Assembly: GCA_905221605.1 (NCBI GenBank)
Contig: CAJNDS010000940.1
Span: 1 to 49,284 of the forward strand
DNA from: Symbiodinium natans
Taxonomy: Eukaryota > Sar > Dinophyceae > Suessiales > Symbiodiniaceae
Length of the DNA: 49,284 bases
Direction: 5' to 3'
Shown: one piece after another, positions 1-12,100 of the stretch
How positions within the stretch are numbered: the stretch's first letter is position 1
How the letters are laid out: each line of letters starts with the position of its first letter
Notes under the pieces: generated by a model
Told to the model about the DNA's origin: nothing
The model's input: the letters and a program-made list of their open reading frames with translations, nothing else
The model's database searches: none
Program-made: the position numbers and the translations under genes

Positions 1-612
1 CCCCCTTTTTTCTCCCCCTTTCTTCTCCCCCTTCCTTCTCCCCCTTTCTTCTCCCCCTTTCTTCTCCCCCTTTCTTCTCCCCCTTTCTTCTCCCCCTTTC
101 TTCTCCCCCTTTTTTCTCCCCCTTTCTTCTCCCCCTTTCTTCTCCCCCTTTCTTCTCCCCCTTTCTTCTCCCCCTTTCTTCTCCCCCTTTCTTCTCCCCC
201 TTTCTTCTCCCCCGTTCTTCTCCCCCTTTCTTCTCCCCCTTTCTTCTCCCCCTTTCTTTTCCTTTCTCCCCCTTCCTTTCTCCCCCTTTCTTTCTTTTTC
301 TCAGCCCCTTTTCCTTTGTTCTACACCCTATCTTTTTTCTCCCCCTTTTTTCTCCCCCTTTTTTCTCCCCCTTTTTTCTCCCCCTTTTTTCTCCCCCTTT
401 TTTCTCCCCCTTTTTTCTTCCACCTTTTTTCTCCCCCTTCTTTCTCCCCCTTCTTTCTCCCCCTTCTTTCTCCCCCGTCTTTCTCCCCCTTCTTTCTCCC
501 CCTTCTTTCTCCCCCTTCTTTCTCCCCCTTCTTTCTCCCCCTTCTTTCTCCCCCTTCTTTCTCCCCCTTCTTTCTCCCCCTTTCTCCCCCTTTCTCCCCT
601 TTCTCCCCCTTT
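1..612. repeat. Pyrimidine minisatellite
   Basis: Near-continuous C/T array. The left part (to about 250) repeats a unit of about 13 bp (five C, three T, then CTTCT). The middle (about 340-420) is a C5/T6-type unit, and the right part (about 430-590) has a CCCCCTTCTTTCT-like unit. There are no G residues except rare variants. The open frame at 316-702 is only this repeat read as Pro/Phe/Ser. Such tracts can form triplex or i-motif structures; here that is inference only. Confidence 0.95.
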
Positions 613-1650
613 CTCTCTTTCTCTCGCCTTTGCCCCGCGCGCGCTTACCCCCGCATCAGGAGCATCAGCGGGGCTGGTTTGGGAGCCCTAAAATCATCCT
701 AAACACGCCGTTTGCCTTCGAAAAGCCTTCAGAAAACGCTGTAAACACGCGCTTTTTTTTGCTTGGGAAGCCATTTGGGACCCAGGAAAGGGAGCATCAT
801 GATCAGCGGCCTCCCTCAGGCCATCCAAAACCCCCCTAAACACGCCGATTATATGTGCTTGAACGCTGGCATGCCCACGAAACACCTAAAAGCAAGACCC
901 CGAATGCCCTTAAGATTATTCGGGGTCTTGCTTTTCGGGTGTTATGTGGGCATGATTCCGTTCGAGCGCATAAACTGAGCGCGTTTAGTTGTGTTTAGTA
1001 TGTCGACCCACAATACACGCCCCCCTCACAAAAAAGCAACATGAGCATCCGCTGGGTCTGGGCCGTGGGCCCGGGCCCCACGAAACATGAGATGCGATGG
1101 CTGGATGATGCCCCCAGACCCCCGCGCATCAACAGCATCAGCAGACCCCCCTGCCCCCCCGGACATGGGTTTCGATGATGCTCACGTTGGGGGCGGGTTA
1201 GCGGCAACACGGGTGGGGATCGGAGGCGTGCATGAAAAACCTCATAAAAAACACGGTATTTGCAGCGTTTTGCAGCTTTCTGCTGCCTTGAGGCCGCAGG
1301 CAAGGGCTGCTGATGCGCATGATGCCCCCTTGGTTTTGGGCTTCCGGTACCCCCCCCAAGACCTTGAACAAAACATGGTTTCGGCCTGGCGCGTCCCGAT
1401 CTGAAAAGCTAGGGTCGATGATGCGTGCCCGTGAGGGTTTAATGAGGTGTTGCGGGTGTTTGGGGGCCTCGGTTTTTCGTAAAAGACCATGGTTTCTTGC
1501 GAGGTTTTCGTGCTTTTCGCACCATCGCGTGTTGCGTCCCCCTTGGATGCCGCTTTGGAGGCCTTCCGAAAGGCCCCGTGCGAATCCTGAAGAATTTGGG
1601 GTGGGGTCGGTGGCACGTGCGCTGGCCCCATAAAAGCTAGGGCTAGCACT
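613..1650. other. No convincing gene; hairpin-bearing spacer
   Basis: Short open frames occur on both strands but none resembles a known protein, and the frames are mutually overlapping. Apart from the hairpin at 871-953 I see only G- and C-rich tracts. Called non-coding with moderate certainty. Confidence 0.5.
871..953. repeat. Long near-perfect hairpin (about 35-bp stem)
   Basis: Left arm 871-905 and right arm 918-953 are reverse complements except for about three differences in the outer half and one extra base; the loop is about 12 nt. The inner 18 bp (887/888-905 with 918-935) pair without a mismatch. The size and loop suit a folded transcript or the core of a small palindromic (MITE-like) repeat. 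No open frame or target-site duplication is evident. Confidence 0.85.
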
Positions 1651-1734
1651 TTGAGCTTAAAGGCTTAAAGACCTCGAAACCCGAATGCCTTATTTATTTT
1701 ACTTCGAACGTCGAACATCCCCAACTTAGCACCG

Positions 1735-1865
1735 GGGTTGGGCACTGCAGGGAGTCTCTGGCTCCCGGGTTTCTGGGCCAGGGAGTCTCTGGGCTTGGGC
1801 GCTCCAGGACACACCAGGGAGACTCTGGGGTTTGGGGGTGGGCACTCCAGGGAGTCTCGAGGGAG
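1735..1865. repeat. Short-unit repeat around CAGGGAGTCTCTGG
   Basis: Four imperfect copies of CCAGGGAG(T/A)CTCTGG/GA lie at about 1747, 1778, 1812 and 1847, with G-rich spacers. A related CTCCAGGGATACTCGG motif recurs at 7085-7235, so this is a dispersed minisatellite. The overlapping frames on both strands are explained by the repeat. Confidence 0.6.
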
Positions 1866-2600
1866 AAGCAAGCAGTCCAAACGGACAGTCGGGGACAGCG
1901 CACGGTGGTCCAAACAAAATATGCCTTCGCACGCGTGCCCCATCACGTGCTTGCTGCAGTCCTTGCGATTGCTGCTTGCGCTTGTGGCAGGCACGTGTTT
2001 GCAATTAGTGGTTATCCTTTGAAGACTTGTACTGATTGTGCCGCCAGATGTACAGGCCCTACGTAGGAATGAACTTTTCGTTGCCGCTTCAGTCCCCGTG
2101 CAGATGACGAAGCCGGGCACGAAGCGCTTTGAGGTATAAAGTGAAGGATGCTTCGATACGTTGTTGTGAAAAAGACACGAAAACTTCCCGCAACAACTCT
2201 GGGAACCGCCGCAAGCAAGGAATGGGGTCTCCAGCAGCGTCGGTTGCGAATGTTTGGAGTCTAGACAGGGGAGGGGCTTCCCCCCTCCCTCCTGTCCCCC
2301 CTCCCCTCCCTACCTGCCTTCCCCCTCCCCTTACTTCCCCCTCCCCCTCCTTCCCCGTTCCCCTCCTGCGATTGCATTTGCCGCTTGCGCTCGTCATGCG
2401 CTGTCAGGCCCACCCTTCAGTGACAACCCATGCTGGGGCTCGATTTCTGCCTTGCGCAAAAGCGCCGAAGATCTCAGATTCTTAAGCCTTCAGGCACCCC
2501 CAAAGATCCGACGACACTCTGGACATACCTCCCAACAATCATATCAACGTCATAATATCAGCATCATATCCTCAGAAGTTTGCGTAAATCCTAGTTCGAG
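1866..2600. other. Spacer with C-rich tract
   Basis: Nothing gene-like is recognised. A CCCCTCCC-rich tract lies at about 2278-2375 and makes proline-rich pseudo-frames on the + strand and Gly/Arg frames on the - strand. Confidence 0.5.
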
Positions 2601-4090
2601 TCATGTTCTTCCATATTCATAGTGAAATCGTATGTTGGAATCCCACCGAATCGCACGCAAATCAGAATAAGTTCATACATAGTGTTGCTGGATTCGGGCG
2701 TCATAATGCCATTGTAGGTCTAACCGTAGATCAGATTGAATGGGTACGCCACCCCAGGATATGGACCATGTCGGCCAGCATTGTCAAATCGCTCTAATTA
2801 GATTGAAGTGCACGAACCAGTCTACATGACAGTGTTCATGTCGATGTGTAGGCAGCCAACAGTTCGGTCGACTTTGAGGAGTTGGCAGCGCCGACCATGA
2901 ATTTCCTATTCATGGCGAGAGCTACTGGGCTTCAATTTCATCCGCGGGTGCACAAAATGCAAAGAGTCAGCTGGCAAAGATCATGGCGATTGCGCAAGCA
3001 AAGTTGAGGACAGCCTTCCACACAAAGCAATTTGGGAGCATTTTTTCCGCACTGGAGCTGCAGGACGGATCCCGTCAGCCGCCGTAACTAATCTACAACC
3101 CAACATCAAATTTGATTCTGTTGTATCCGTTGCGAGGCCTCTGTGTATCTGGTGATGTGGCTCACTGGGGGAAGGGCTATGCCTCAATTATTGTTTTTAT
3201 TGCACTGGGGTTGTGTTGCTTGTCAACTGCGAGTTCTCGAATCGGCAGGAGATTCTTTTCGTGCGTTGGTGCACTGCAAGCACGAGACAGACTGTCAGAC
3301 TGACCTTGCGCCTGGCCCTTGCTTCACAGCATGATTCCGGCAGCTTCGATTCCACAGTTCTCTTGGGATGTAGTCACGCGATTGCCTTTACTCGAATCAG
3401 CTTCACCTCATGGTGCCCCAGCTGTCCGGGTCCGGAGGCCCTTCGCATTTTTGCATCGCTCATAAGCCAAGCGAAGCACCCCAGCAAACCAAGCGGGGCA
3501 AGAAGGTGTCGTTCGACATTGTACCATGCGCCATATCAGACGATACTCAAAAGCAGCTCACGCAAAAGCCTGTTATGTCAGGTATATCTTAGGTTACTGT
3601 ACATAGTATGGTGGGTTGTTGCTACAGGCTACGGACGTATACTTCCAAGCGTCAGCAGCTGCACTCGCTGCCTTGAGGAAGCATCCGGTCTTCAGCTTGA
3701 TTGAAACGGTTGAGACAGAGTATTGCTTTGGCACGGAGCTCGAGATCAACAGTGGCATGCAGCGTTGTGTACGTGTTTTTTCGTTACGTTGCACATGCTT
3801 TGCGAATTCATCAGCCTGACAGCCGAGTCAGGCCTTGTTGCTGCCATGAACAAGCTGCTGCAAGCAGCAATAGCAGCAGGGACAGGGCACCGCTGCGTGC
3901 CGAGCATGCTGTTGTCCTATCGAAATGTCCGTCTTTGCAAGTCCCAGCCGATCTTGCGCGCGGAGGCAATGACAAGTTCATATTTGTATCCGAGACGACG
4001 TTGCCCGTTCGTTCCTGAGATGAATTGCATGCATTCAAAAACCACTCGCAGCCACTGGTAAGGTTAAGCCCTTCCACTACGCTTATCAAC
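2601..4090 (+). other. Possible decayed or multi-exon coding remnants
   Basis: Several short + strand stretches have coding-like composition but no single frame joins them: about 2945-3160 (cysteine-containing, including KVEDSLPHKAIWEHFF), 3410-3592 (including KRGKKVSFDIVPCAISDD), 3625-3765 (including YFQASAAALAALRKHPVFS) and 3795-3895 (including CEFISLTAESGLVAAMNK). They change frame from one to the next, as expected for exons or for a broken gene. I recognise no family and could not fix splice sites. Confidence 0.2.
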
Positions 4091-4119
4091 ACCTGGCGGC
4101 CAACGATGGCTCCTTAGTT

Positions 4120-4299
4120 CGACGGCCGGTAGTGGTAGTGGTAGTAGTGGTAGTAGTAGTAGTTGTTGTTTTTGTTGTTGTTGTCGTTGTTGTCGTTGTT
4201 GTCGTTGTTGTCGTTGTTGTCGTAGTTGTCGTAGTGGTCGTAGTGGTCGTAGTGGTCGTAGTAGTCAGTCGTAGTCAGTCGTAGTCGGTCGTGGTCGTG

Positions 4300-4370
<71 letters not shown>

Positions 4371-4519
4371 TGTTGTTGTTGTAGTAGCAGTAGCAGTAGC
4401 AAAGTAGTTGTAGTAGTAGCAGTAGCAGTAGTAGTAGCAGTAGCAGTAGCAGTAGCAGTAGCAGTAGCAGTAGCAGTAGTAGTCGTAGTAGTAGTAGTAG
4501 TAGTAGTAGTAGGAGGAGC

Positions 4520-4578
<59 letters not shown>

Positions 4579-4632
4579 CAGTAGTAGTAGTAGTAGTAGT
4601 AGGAGCAGCAGCAGCAGCAGTAGTAGCAGTAA

Positions 4633-4714
<82 letters not shown>

Positions 4715-4752
4715 TGTAGTAGTAGTTGTAGTTGTAGTTGTAGTTGTAGTAG

Positions 4753-4816
<64 letters not shown>
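4120..4816. repeat. Trinucleotide array (GTA/GTC/GTT/GCA)n
   Basis: About 700 bp of 3-bp repeat: GTT/GTC units at 4160-4260, then mainly (AGT)n with AGC interruptions to about 4715, then (TTG)n to 4816. The period is exactly 3 over long blocks, so long open frames appear, including a poly-threonine frame on the - strand (4265-5020). That frame is a by-product of the array. Confidence 0.97.
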
Positions 4817-4959
4817 ATTAGGAATAGTAGCTGTGCTGCGCAATGCTACTTCTATGCCATGATGATCCATGATGCTTCTTGTGTTTGGACGATGTATTGC
4901 GCCTATCAAAGTCAGCTCAACCTGGCTGTCGCCGATCCTGAGCTGCCGAGGATGAATCG

Positions 4960-5600
4960 CACTTTTGTTTTTTCCCGGTGCCCCAGACTTAAAGACTCCG
5001 TTTAAGGGCGCACATGGCACACCTGTGCTTCAGACATGCGCTAAGGCATTGGATGCGATGGAGCGAGGACTCCACGTGGTCCCCTTTCAGCTATTTTACG
5101 AGCTGGCTAGGGCCCTTGCCATTATTGAGCAGGTTAAGTTGTCGGCAGGTGACGCTTGCGTGATCCCCGAACCAAGGCTTTCGGCAGTCGAAGATGAGCT
5201 GCGCTAGACTCAGGGGGGTCTGAGCAGTTCTGAGCTTCTTCACACATTTGACCGGAAGTCAAAGCTGGTTTGTCATGGATGCATGAGGTTTTCGGTCGAG
5301 CACAAAGGCAAGGAACGACTGGCTCCAAAGCACCACCAGCTCGCCGACTGCGATTAGAGTGCCCTTCAAATCTTCAGACTTCCAGCTTTGGCACGTTTTG
5401 ATTGCATCGTTTCAACAAAGGTGGATGGTCTTGAGCCGGAGACATGTCGGGTCCCAATAGTGTTAGATCTTACCGGACCAGCGTCCTTCATGTCGGCCAT
5501 GTGTCGGTCATAATTCGTGATATGGTCAAGCAGCACAGGTTGCAGAAGCAAGAAGGTCATGATTCGGTGACTCAATGATGACATGATGTGCACTGACTCA
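4960..5600 (+). other. Weak coding-like stretches
   Basis: A + strand frame at 4965-5207 contains a helical-looking segment (including FQLFYELARALAIIEQVK), and another at about 5395-5515 includes STKVDGLEPETCR. They could be exons of an unrecognised gene or remnants. No family is recognised and no splice pair is convincing. Confidence 0.18.
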
Positions 5601-7070
5601 GGCGCTACTCGCAACTCGCAAAGCCTTGCTCTCACTCAATGTTTTTGGATGCTCTTGTGCCTCTTGTGCGTAGAGAGGCTCGTTCCAAGTTGAGGCGGAA
5701 AAGTTCCCAAACCTTTTGTCCGACCTGGGAGTGAATCATCCAGGCCTCGAACCGAGAGTTGGAAGCAGAGTTGCACCGTACAGTTCAAGAAACGCCGATG
5801 TATGAAATGGAGGTCCAAGCTTAGTGATAGCAATGTAGATCGAGCACCCAAGACTGGTTTAGTTCCTGGACCCGTTCATTCGTGCTGCAACTCGTTTACT
5901 GCTCTTGTTCAATTTTCTGGTTCGCCGAGCGCCTGAGTCGCCAGAGGCCTGAAATTTTCTCTGACACCAGGCAGAACTTCCGGATGCAGCGACGAGTTTT
6001 GGCACTTTAATACCTTGTATGACGGCGTGAATGCCAGCAACTCAGACTGTGCAATGTGCTTGGTGATTCAGCGCATTTGCTTTCAACAAAGTTTGCAGGT
6101 TACAGACCTCAAAGCCACATCCTTGGTGCACTTGGAAGGCCCCTCATTCCTTCCAAACTAAACAGCATGCAAAATTGAAGCAACTGCGCTTGCGAATCGC
6201 TCCAGATCACTGCCAATGTTAGGCATCGCCAACGGCGACCTACAGTACGATGCCCACGAACCGCAGGGACAATGCGAAGCTTGACTGCACAGGCCTTGAC
6301 ACAAGCCAATGCATTCACATTCATTCTCGAATCTAAGGACACTTTTGTGTACTGGCATTCAGAGGACTCTGGCGTCAGTTCCCCCATGTTTCGACAGTAG
6401 CTATAGAGTATGGGAGAGTATCGGAGAGTATCGGGCTGCGCACTGCAGGATGACGGTAGGGCCGGCTCTGCAAAGACCTTGGGAGAGAAGCTTGAGGCAG
6501 CCATGTTCTCATTCCTGCATCACTCAACGGTGCCCATTGTGCCCTGAGAAGCTAAGTGGGCGCCAGGAAGATTCCTTGACCCACTTGTCACACAAGGCCA
6601 GAACCGGGCTGTGCTCAAGATCAATCTGTTTCAAAAATGAGGGCATGTGCGGCATTTGTTATCCGAGTTATCCGAGTTGAGGCTGGCCATCCTTGCGAGA
6701 TAACCGGTCTGAGTGAGAATAGCGTCCGTGCGGGGCTCGTGCGCGTTGCTTACGTTGCGCAAAGCTGGATCGGTGAGTGGTGACCGCCAGCGCTGAGGTG
6801 CTCTGCGCCAGTCCCCCTTCCTGTTCGCTCGCAAGGCGCAAGCATGCGCACACTTGATTTCACTCAGCCATTGAGTTTACTTCTAAGCGGACGCTTGTGC
6901 TAGTTTCTGGAATGTCACAGTTGCAGTTCTGCAAGGATGTTTTTGCACAAGGAAGTTGCACGTCAGTTCTGTGGCAGTTGTGACACATGACACGGTTGCG
7001 ACAGGACCCAGCTGTTCGTTGTGGTAAGCCTATTTTGGTTTTGGCAATGTGTTTGATGGGCACCGGGTGG
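5601..7070. other. No recognisable gene
   Basis: Only short frames on both strands. No repeats longer than a few units and no motif I can name. Confidence 0.5.
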
Positions 7071-7071
7071 T

Positions 7072-7290
7072 TTGCTGAGGCTGGGCGCTCCAGGGATACT
7101 CGGCGAGTGGGCATTTATTTCAGGGCTACTCGATAGGACTCTCTTCGGGGGGGGGACCTCCAAGATATTACAAGGACACGATGACGGGGCCCTTTGCTGG
7201 GCTTTTCTGGGGCCACTTCAGGGATACTGGGCGGGATTCTTTGCGGGCTTCGCTGGAGATTGGCATCTCAGATATACTCGGCAGTCCGGT
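7072..7290. repeat. Imperfect repeat of CAGGGATACTCGG type
   Basis: The motif (CTCC/TTC)AGGGATACT(C/G)GG(C/G) recurs at about 7090, 7120, 7210 and 7265, with a G9 run near 7149. It is related to the repeat at 1735-1865. Confidence 0.55.
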
Positions 7291-9118
7291 CTGCATCGTC
7301 TAAAGAAGCCCTAAGCAGCTCCGGACCACTAAGAAACGATCGTCCGAAATATGAAGGTTCTGACAAGCCTCCGGGCTTCGGGCCACAGTCTCGTTGGCAC
7401 CAAGTCTGCACAACAAAACAGATGGCTTTTTTTTGCGTGCCAAACTCGGTCCTTGCAGTGGCTGACCAAGGGAATGATGTCCGCGGCAGCGTCAGGCGGG
7501 TGTCGACCAGAGAGCTGCGGAATGTCGGGCAGCAGTTTGCATCGCGCGCTGCTCCGCGAAGGGGTTGACGCAACGCAATCCTTCGTTTTTGGACCGTTGG
7601 ATGGATTCGCTGCGTGCGGCCAGACTAAGGGGATCTGCATATTTTGGGCCATTGGTTTTTCGCGCTCCCGCCTGGTTCGCCAAATGCGAAACCGTCTTTT
7701 GGACGTCGGGATTGGCGAAATGAGAATCGCGCTTGGTGTTTTTGGGAGCCATCGGGAGCTGCGGTGCTCGAAAGTCGACTTTTGTGGTACAAACATCGTA
7801 CGCCGAGGACGTCTGGAGCTCCAGTGGCTCGAAAGCGTAGCACAACAGTAGTGCGCGGAGGAGGTTTGGAGTTCCTTTGGCTCGAAAGTTCATGTTTGTA
7901 GTACGGTTGATGACGGTTGTGCGGAGGACGTCTGGAGCATCAGTGGCCAGTCGCTCTTTCGTGCCCTCATGAAGCGTAGTCCTGACAGTGTTTTTGGTGA
8001 GCTCTTGGATTGACAAAGTTCGTAAAACCAGCTTTGATGTCTTGAGTCTTAACCAATTTACACAGAGGGGCCTATCACAGGCCAGCGATTTCAATTTTGA
8101 GGATTCATTGTATGCATCTGACATGTGCTTTTAACCTTAAGGTGCTACGTTGTAGAGCACGGTACTATGCTTTTCATAAAGATCTAGGCGCACGCCCTGG
8201 TCTGTGCAGATTATGCCTGGCAGCCGTGTCCACACGGCTCTTCATCGTATCGCTCGTGGCGCCCAGTGGCTAAGCTCAGCGCCTTTAGTTCTGAGTGTCT
8301 GCTCAACTGGGGCCCCAGCCGCCACCACAGGCTGGACGGCTATGTGGACTCCAGCCTTGAGGAGGCCTTCGACCGGCTGATTTTCGCGGAGAGGTAGTTG
8401 ATGTACGTGGAAGGCGAATGCGCGTACTGCGCTGCACGACATGGGAAGTTGTCCTCTGACATTTCGAGAAGAAAGACTAGGAAGCGCGAAGACGTCATGT
8501 TGCGTAACATTAGTCAGAGCATCACAAACTTCGATGCGTGCTGGGGAAATTGCTGTGCTGCTCAGACAAGAGGATAGAATCTAGTTTCACATGCTCGCAG
8601 ACGGGCGGCTACATGGAAAAGTTTTGGGCTCGGTGCATGATGTGCCAATGCGGCTGTGCCTTCTTGAAGGCATGATGTCGCAGGCTTGTTTATTCAATGA
8701 ATATGCTGGAGGGTTGAAGATTTGAGTCTAATTCCTGCAGCGCTTAGGCCACATGTTGGGGAACTCCATCAGAAAGGCTGATAATCACAAAGAAGGAATA
8801 GCAATAGTAAAGGAATGGATCCGAACATGACTCACAGGATCCAGGATTTAGGGTTTTGCATGACAATGCTCTTACCCTGATGCTGTAAAAGGCGGATGCA
8901 AAGCAGGATCAGCTAGCAAGCAAAAGCATTCAAAAGCTGATGCAGCTCCGCGTTGTTTTGCGTCGCGGGACCAGTGCTCTGCAGCTCTTGGTACTGGATT
9001 CAAAAGATATTCAAAAGTCTACAGCGAAAGCCAAAACAGCACTGAAGCGCGCAGAGCACATCAAACTTGATAATGTCTAGATCTGCAGCACGTTTTTGAT
9101 TCTTGACCGCCTAGCACG
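7291..9118. other. Repeat-containing region upstream of the PLP-enzyme gene
   Basis: At about 7760-7955 three units of about 60 bp share a core of GAGGACGTCTGGAGC(T/A)(C)CAGTGGCTCGAAAG. A - strand open frame of 210 codons (7492-8124) runs through these units and has no recognisable motif, so I do not call it. 8125-9118 holds no gene I can support. It includes the 5' flank of the start codon at 9119. Confidence 0.45.
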
Positions 9119-12100
9119 ATGGCTACAATTGCAGAGATCCGGCCGTTTGTGTCGAAGACATTTGAGCCGGAAGAGGAAATAGGCGAAGTCACAATCTGCC
9201 ACAAGCTACTTCCTCCGGCAGTTTCTCAGTTGAACGAGGTGAACGTCATGCTCACCATGGGTGGAGATGATCGAAGCTTGCTGGATGAGACGGGCCACAA
9301 CAAATACCATTGCAGACCAGTCTTTTGACATGAGTTTTTGTGGGTTCAACATGGGCTTAATGACAATCATCAGTACCTCATTCCCTCGTTCCGTCATTCT
9401 CTGCAGCCGGCACCCTAAATTCCACAAAAGCCTCCAGAAAGGTTTACGATGCCAACGACATTTGCCGCGGCTCCTGCGCCTTCCTGGCGGTTAGTACGGA
9501 AAGAAAGATGAGTAGCGATGGTAATGCTAGTAGTAACCCGTTAACCCAGGTTGCATTATCTAAACTCCCTACAATCCTTCATCCCTAAAGCCGAACCAGT
9601 CTGATCAACCTCCATAAGCGCCCTAAGGCCCTAAGATGCCCTAAGCCCTATTGCCTACGAGGCACCTGCAATTCACCGTCCCGGCTCGGTCTGGAAGCGG
9701 CTACGGCAGCCTTCGAGGCGATGAAGAAGGACGCATCTGAATCATATGGACCCATCCATGCCTGTTTAGTTCACTGGGAACATCCTGGGAATGTAGAGAA
9801 GGCGAGAGCTGGACATAAACTTGGTTGCGGCGCCTGTACGCGCCCTTGCGTTTTCAGTGATTTGAGACTGAGGCGTTTTGCATGGCTACGCGCGAAACCC
9901 AAGCGGGAGCGCAATTTGAAATAAAATTGTTGTTGAGGCAGGTGCGCGAAACACTAGAGGCTGAAGGAAACTTTAGGCCTAACTGTGTTTTCGCTCGGGT
10001 TTTAAGCTGATTTTAGAAGAGGCTGCAGAACAAAACTTTATTTTTTGAGAGAGTTTTGGAGGATGTATGGCTGAGTTTAAAGGATTTTGGATTTGAAGGC
10101 CGGGTCAGGGGTTTTATGTTGAGGGTTTTTTGCTTGCAGGGTAACGCAGTACAGCCTAGTTTTTTGGGCATAAAACGCTGTAAATACCAGTGTTTTTTTG
10201 GCATGGTCGCAAAAGGCATGGACGCTTGTGACAGATTTTCTCCTTCCACTTTCTCTGTGCAGTATGTTAAAATGCTGTAAATACCAGTGCTTTTGGGCAT
10301 AAAACGCTGTAAAGACCAGTGTTTTGGGCATGGTCGCGAAAGGCATGGACGCTTGTGATAGATTTGCTTGTTCCAAATCCTTGTGCAGTATGTTGTACAA
10401 AGAGGCGAAAAGGCTGTAAATACCAGTGTTTTGGGCATGGACCAAGTATGAATGACGTTCTTATCCCCCCCTCCCCAGCCCCCCGCGCCCCACCCACCCC
10501 CTCCCCCCCCATACCCTGAAACCTGCAAAAACGCAGGGGCGCGTAGAGGCGCCGTCACCATAAACTTCCCGTATTCTGGGCGAAAACAGCCCTATGAAAA
10601 TGTCGAAGATGTCGGAGCTATAGTCGGAGCTTAGGCATTTTAAGGGCTTCTGCGTGCTCGGGAGGACAAAACTGGCCCTCAAAGTTGTAGCGCGATTTCG
10701 CGTGATTTTGCTGCGTCGCGCGTCCGGGGAGCCGAGCCTCAGGCTTGGGCAGAGCGCCCACGTTACCAGCACCACTTAACCTGGCGGGTCCAGCCTCCCC
10801 CACTTGCCCGAAGTAGCCTTTCAATGGCCTTGGCGGCTTTGGAGGCCTTGGAGGTGTTTTAAATGCCAAAACCGGGCCTGCGACAGCGAGGTGTTGGGGG
10901 AGGTTCGTAAAGGCATGGAAAGGCCAGAATCGACGTGTGATCGGCCTGTGGCCTTGTCATTCTTTGTCATTTTTTGAGGGGCTCTTGATGGCTCTTACGA
11001 AAGCCAGACACGGTCCGTAGGACGATTTCGGGCGTTGCGGGATAATTAGTTCCCGCAATCATACTTATAGTTGCCATTCTTGTTTCTTTCACTTTTCTTT
11101 CCCACCACTTGCGAAAGCCGACAGGACCCATGTGGCCATACAGCTTCTGGTCTATTCTCAGACGTTCGAAGTCAAATAGCTGAGTTGCTTCATCTGCCAA
11201 AGAGTACTGGTGTATTCCTGACACCTTCCGGAACAGATGCGGAGTACTTGCCTCTGTGCTTCATGAAAGCCTTGCATGGGGAGGGGAAAACCGTGAACAA
11301 CATCGTCGCTTGCTTGGAAGAGGCGCGTGCGTACAGACATACCCCCATGGAATGGTAGCCCTAAGCCCTGACCACATCCTTCAAACCAGGGATCCTCATT
11401 GCCTAAATGGAGAGAAGCCCCCAGGTTGGTTCTGGCACCTTCGAAGCTGCTGGTGGTTTCTCCTTTTCTTCGACGCAACCAATACCACAGAGTGGGGGGA
11501 GCTCGAGCAAATCAGCTACGAGTGCTACGAGCCTGCCTTTGCCAGGCCTGGCGCTGAATGTGCGCACAGTCGGAATTCCGGCTCGCAATAAGGATGGCTC
11601 CGTGGTCGACCTGGAGGCTGAACTTGACCGATTGAAGATGAATGCCGCAATGAATGCCAATGATGAGACGCTCATCTTGCACACAGTATACGGTAGCAAA
11701 ACCGGCATCATTCAGGATTGCCCCAAGAAGGTGCTGGACCACATCAAGCAGTGTCAGGGTCTGCATGTTCTCGATGCATGCCAGGGTCGGATAGAGGTGG
11801 AAGCTATTCTCAAATATTTGGAGCAAGGGACGGTGGTGCTCTTCACTTGCAGCAAGTTCTACCGCAGTCCTCCATTTGCTGGCGCTGTACTGGTGCCACC
11901 GGCCTTGATGGTACAGTTGGCTCAGAGCAATTTTGTGCCCCCCAGCTCTTTGAAGGGCTTTTTCACTCAGAGTCAAGTGCCTGAAAGCCTTCCTCGGTGG
12001 CGTGCTGCGTTGGCTAGCACCTCAGAGAATCACGGCCTAGCCTTGCGCTGGGTGGCAGGTCTTGCAGAAATGAAGGCCACTTTGAAAGTCGACGAGTTTG

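Noticed and set aside
316-702. 128-codon Pro/Phe/Ser frame
   Set aside because: Translation of the pyrimidine minisatellite.
4265-5020. 251-codon - strand frame, mostly poly-threonine
   Set aside because: Pure product of the (GTA)n array; the non-repeat ends show no motif.
7492-8124. 210-codon - strand frame
   Set aside because: Runs through a three-unit repeat, no recognisable domain, no splice or start support; left as unassigned.
11407-11424. ATG at 11407 as the start of a 375-residue protein
   Set aside because: The preceding exons carry the PLP-phosphate loop in a matching phase, and a clean GC...AG intron ends at 11424, so this ATG is intronic.
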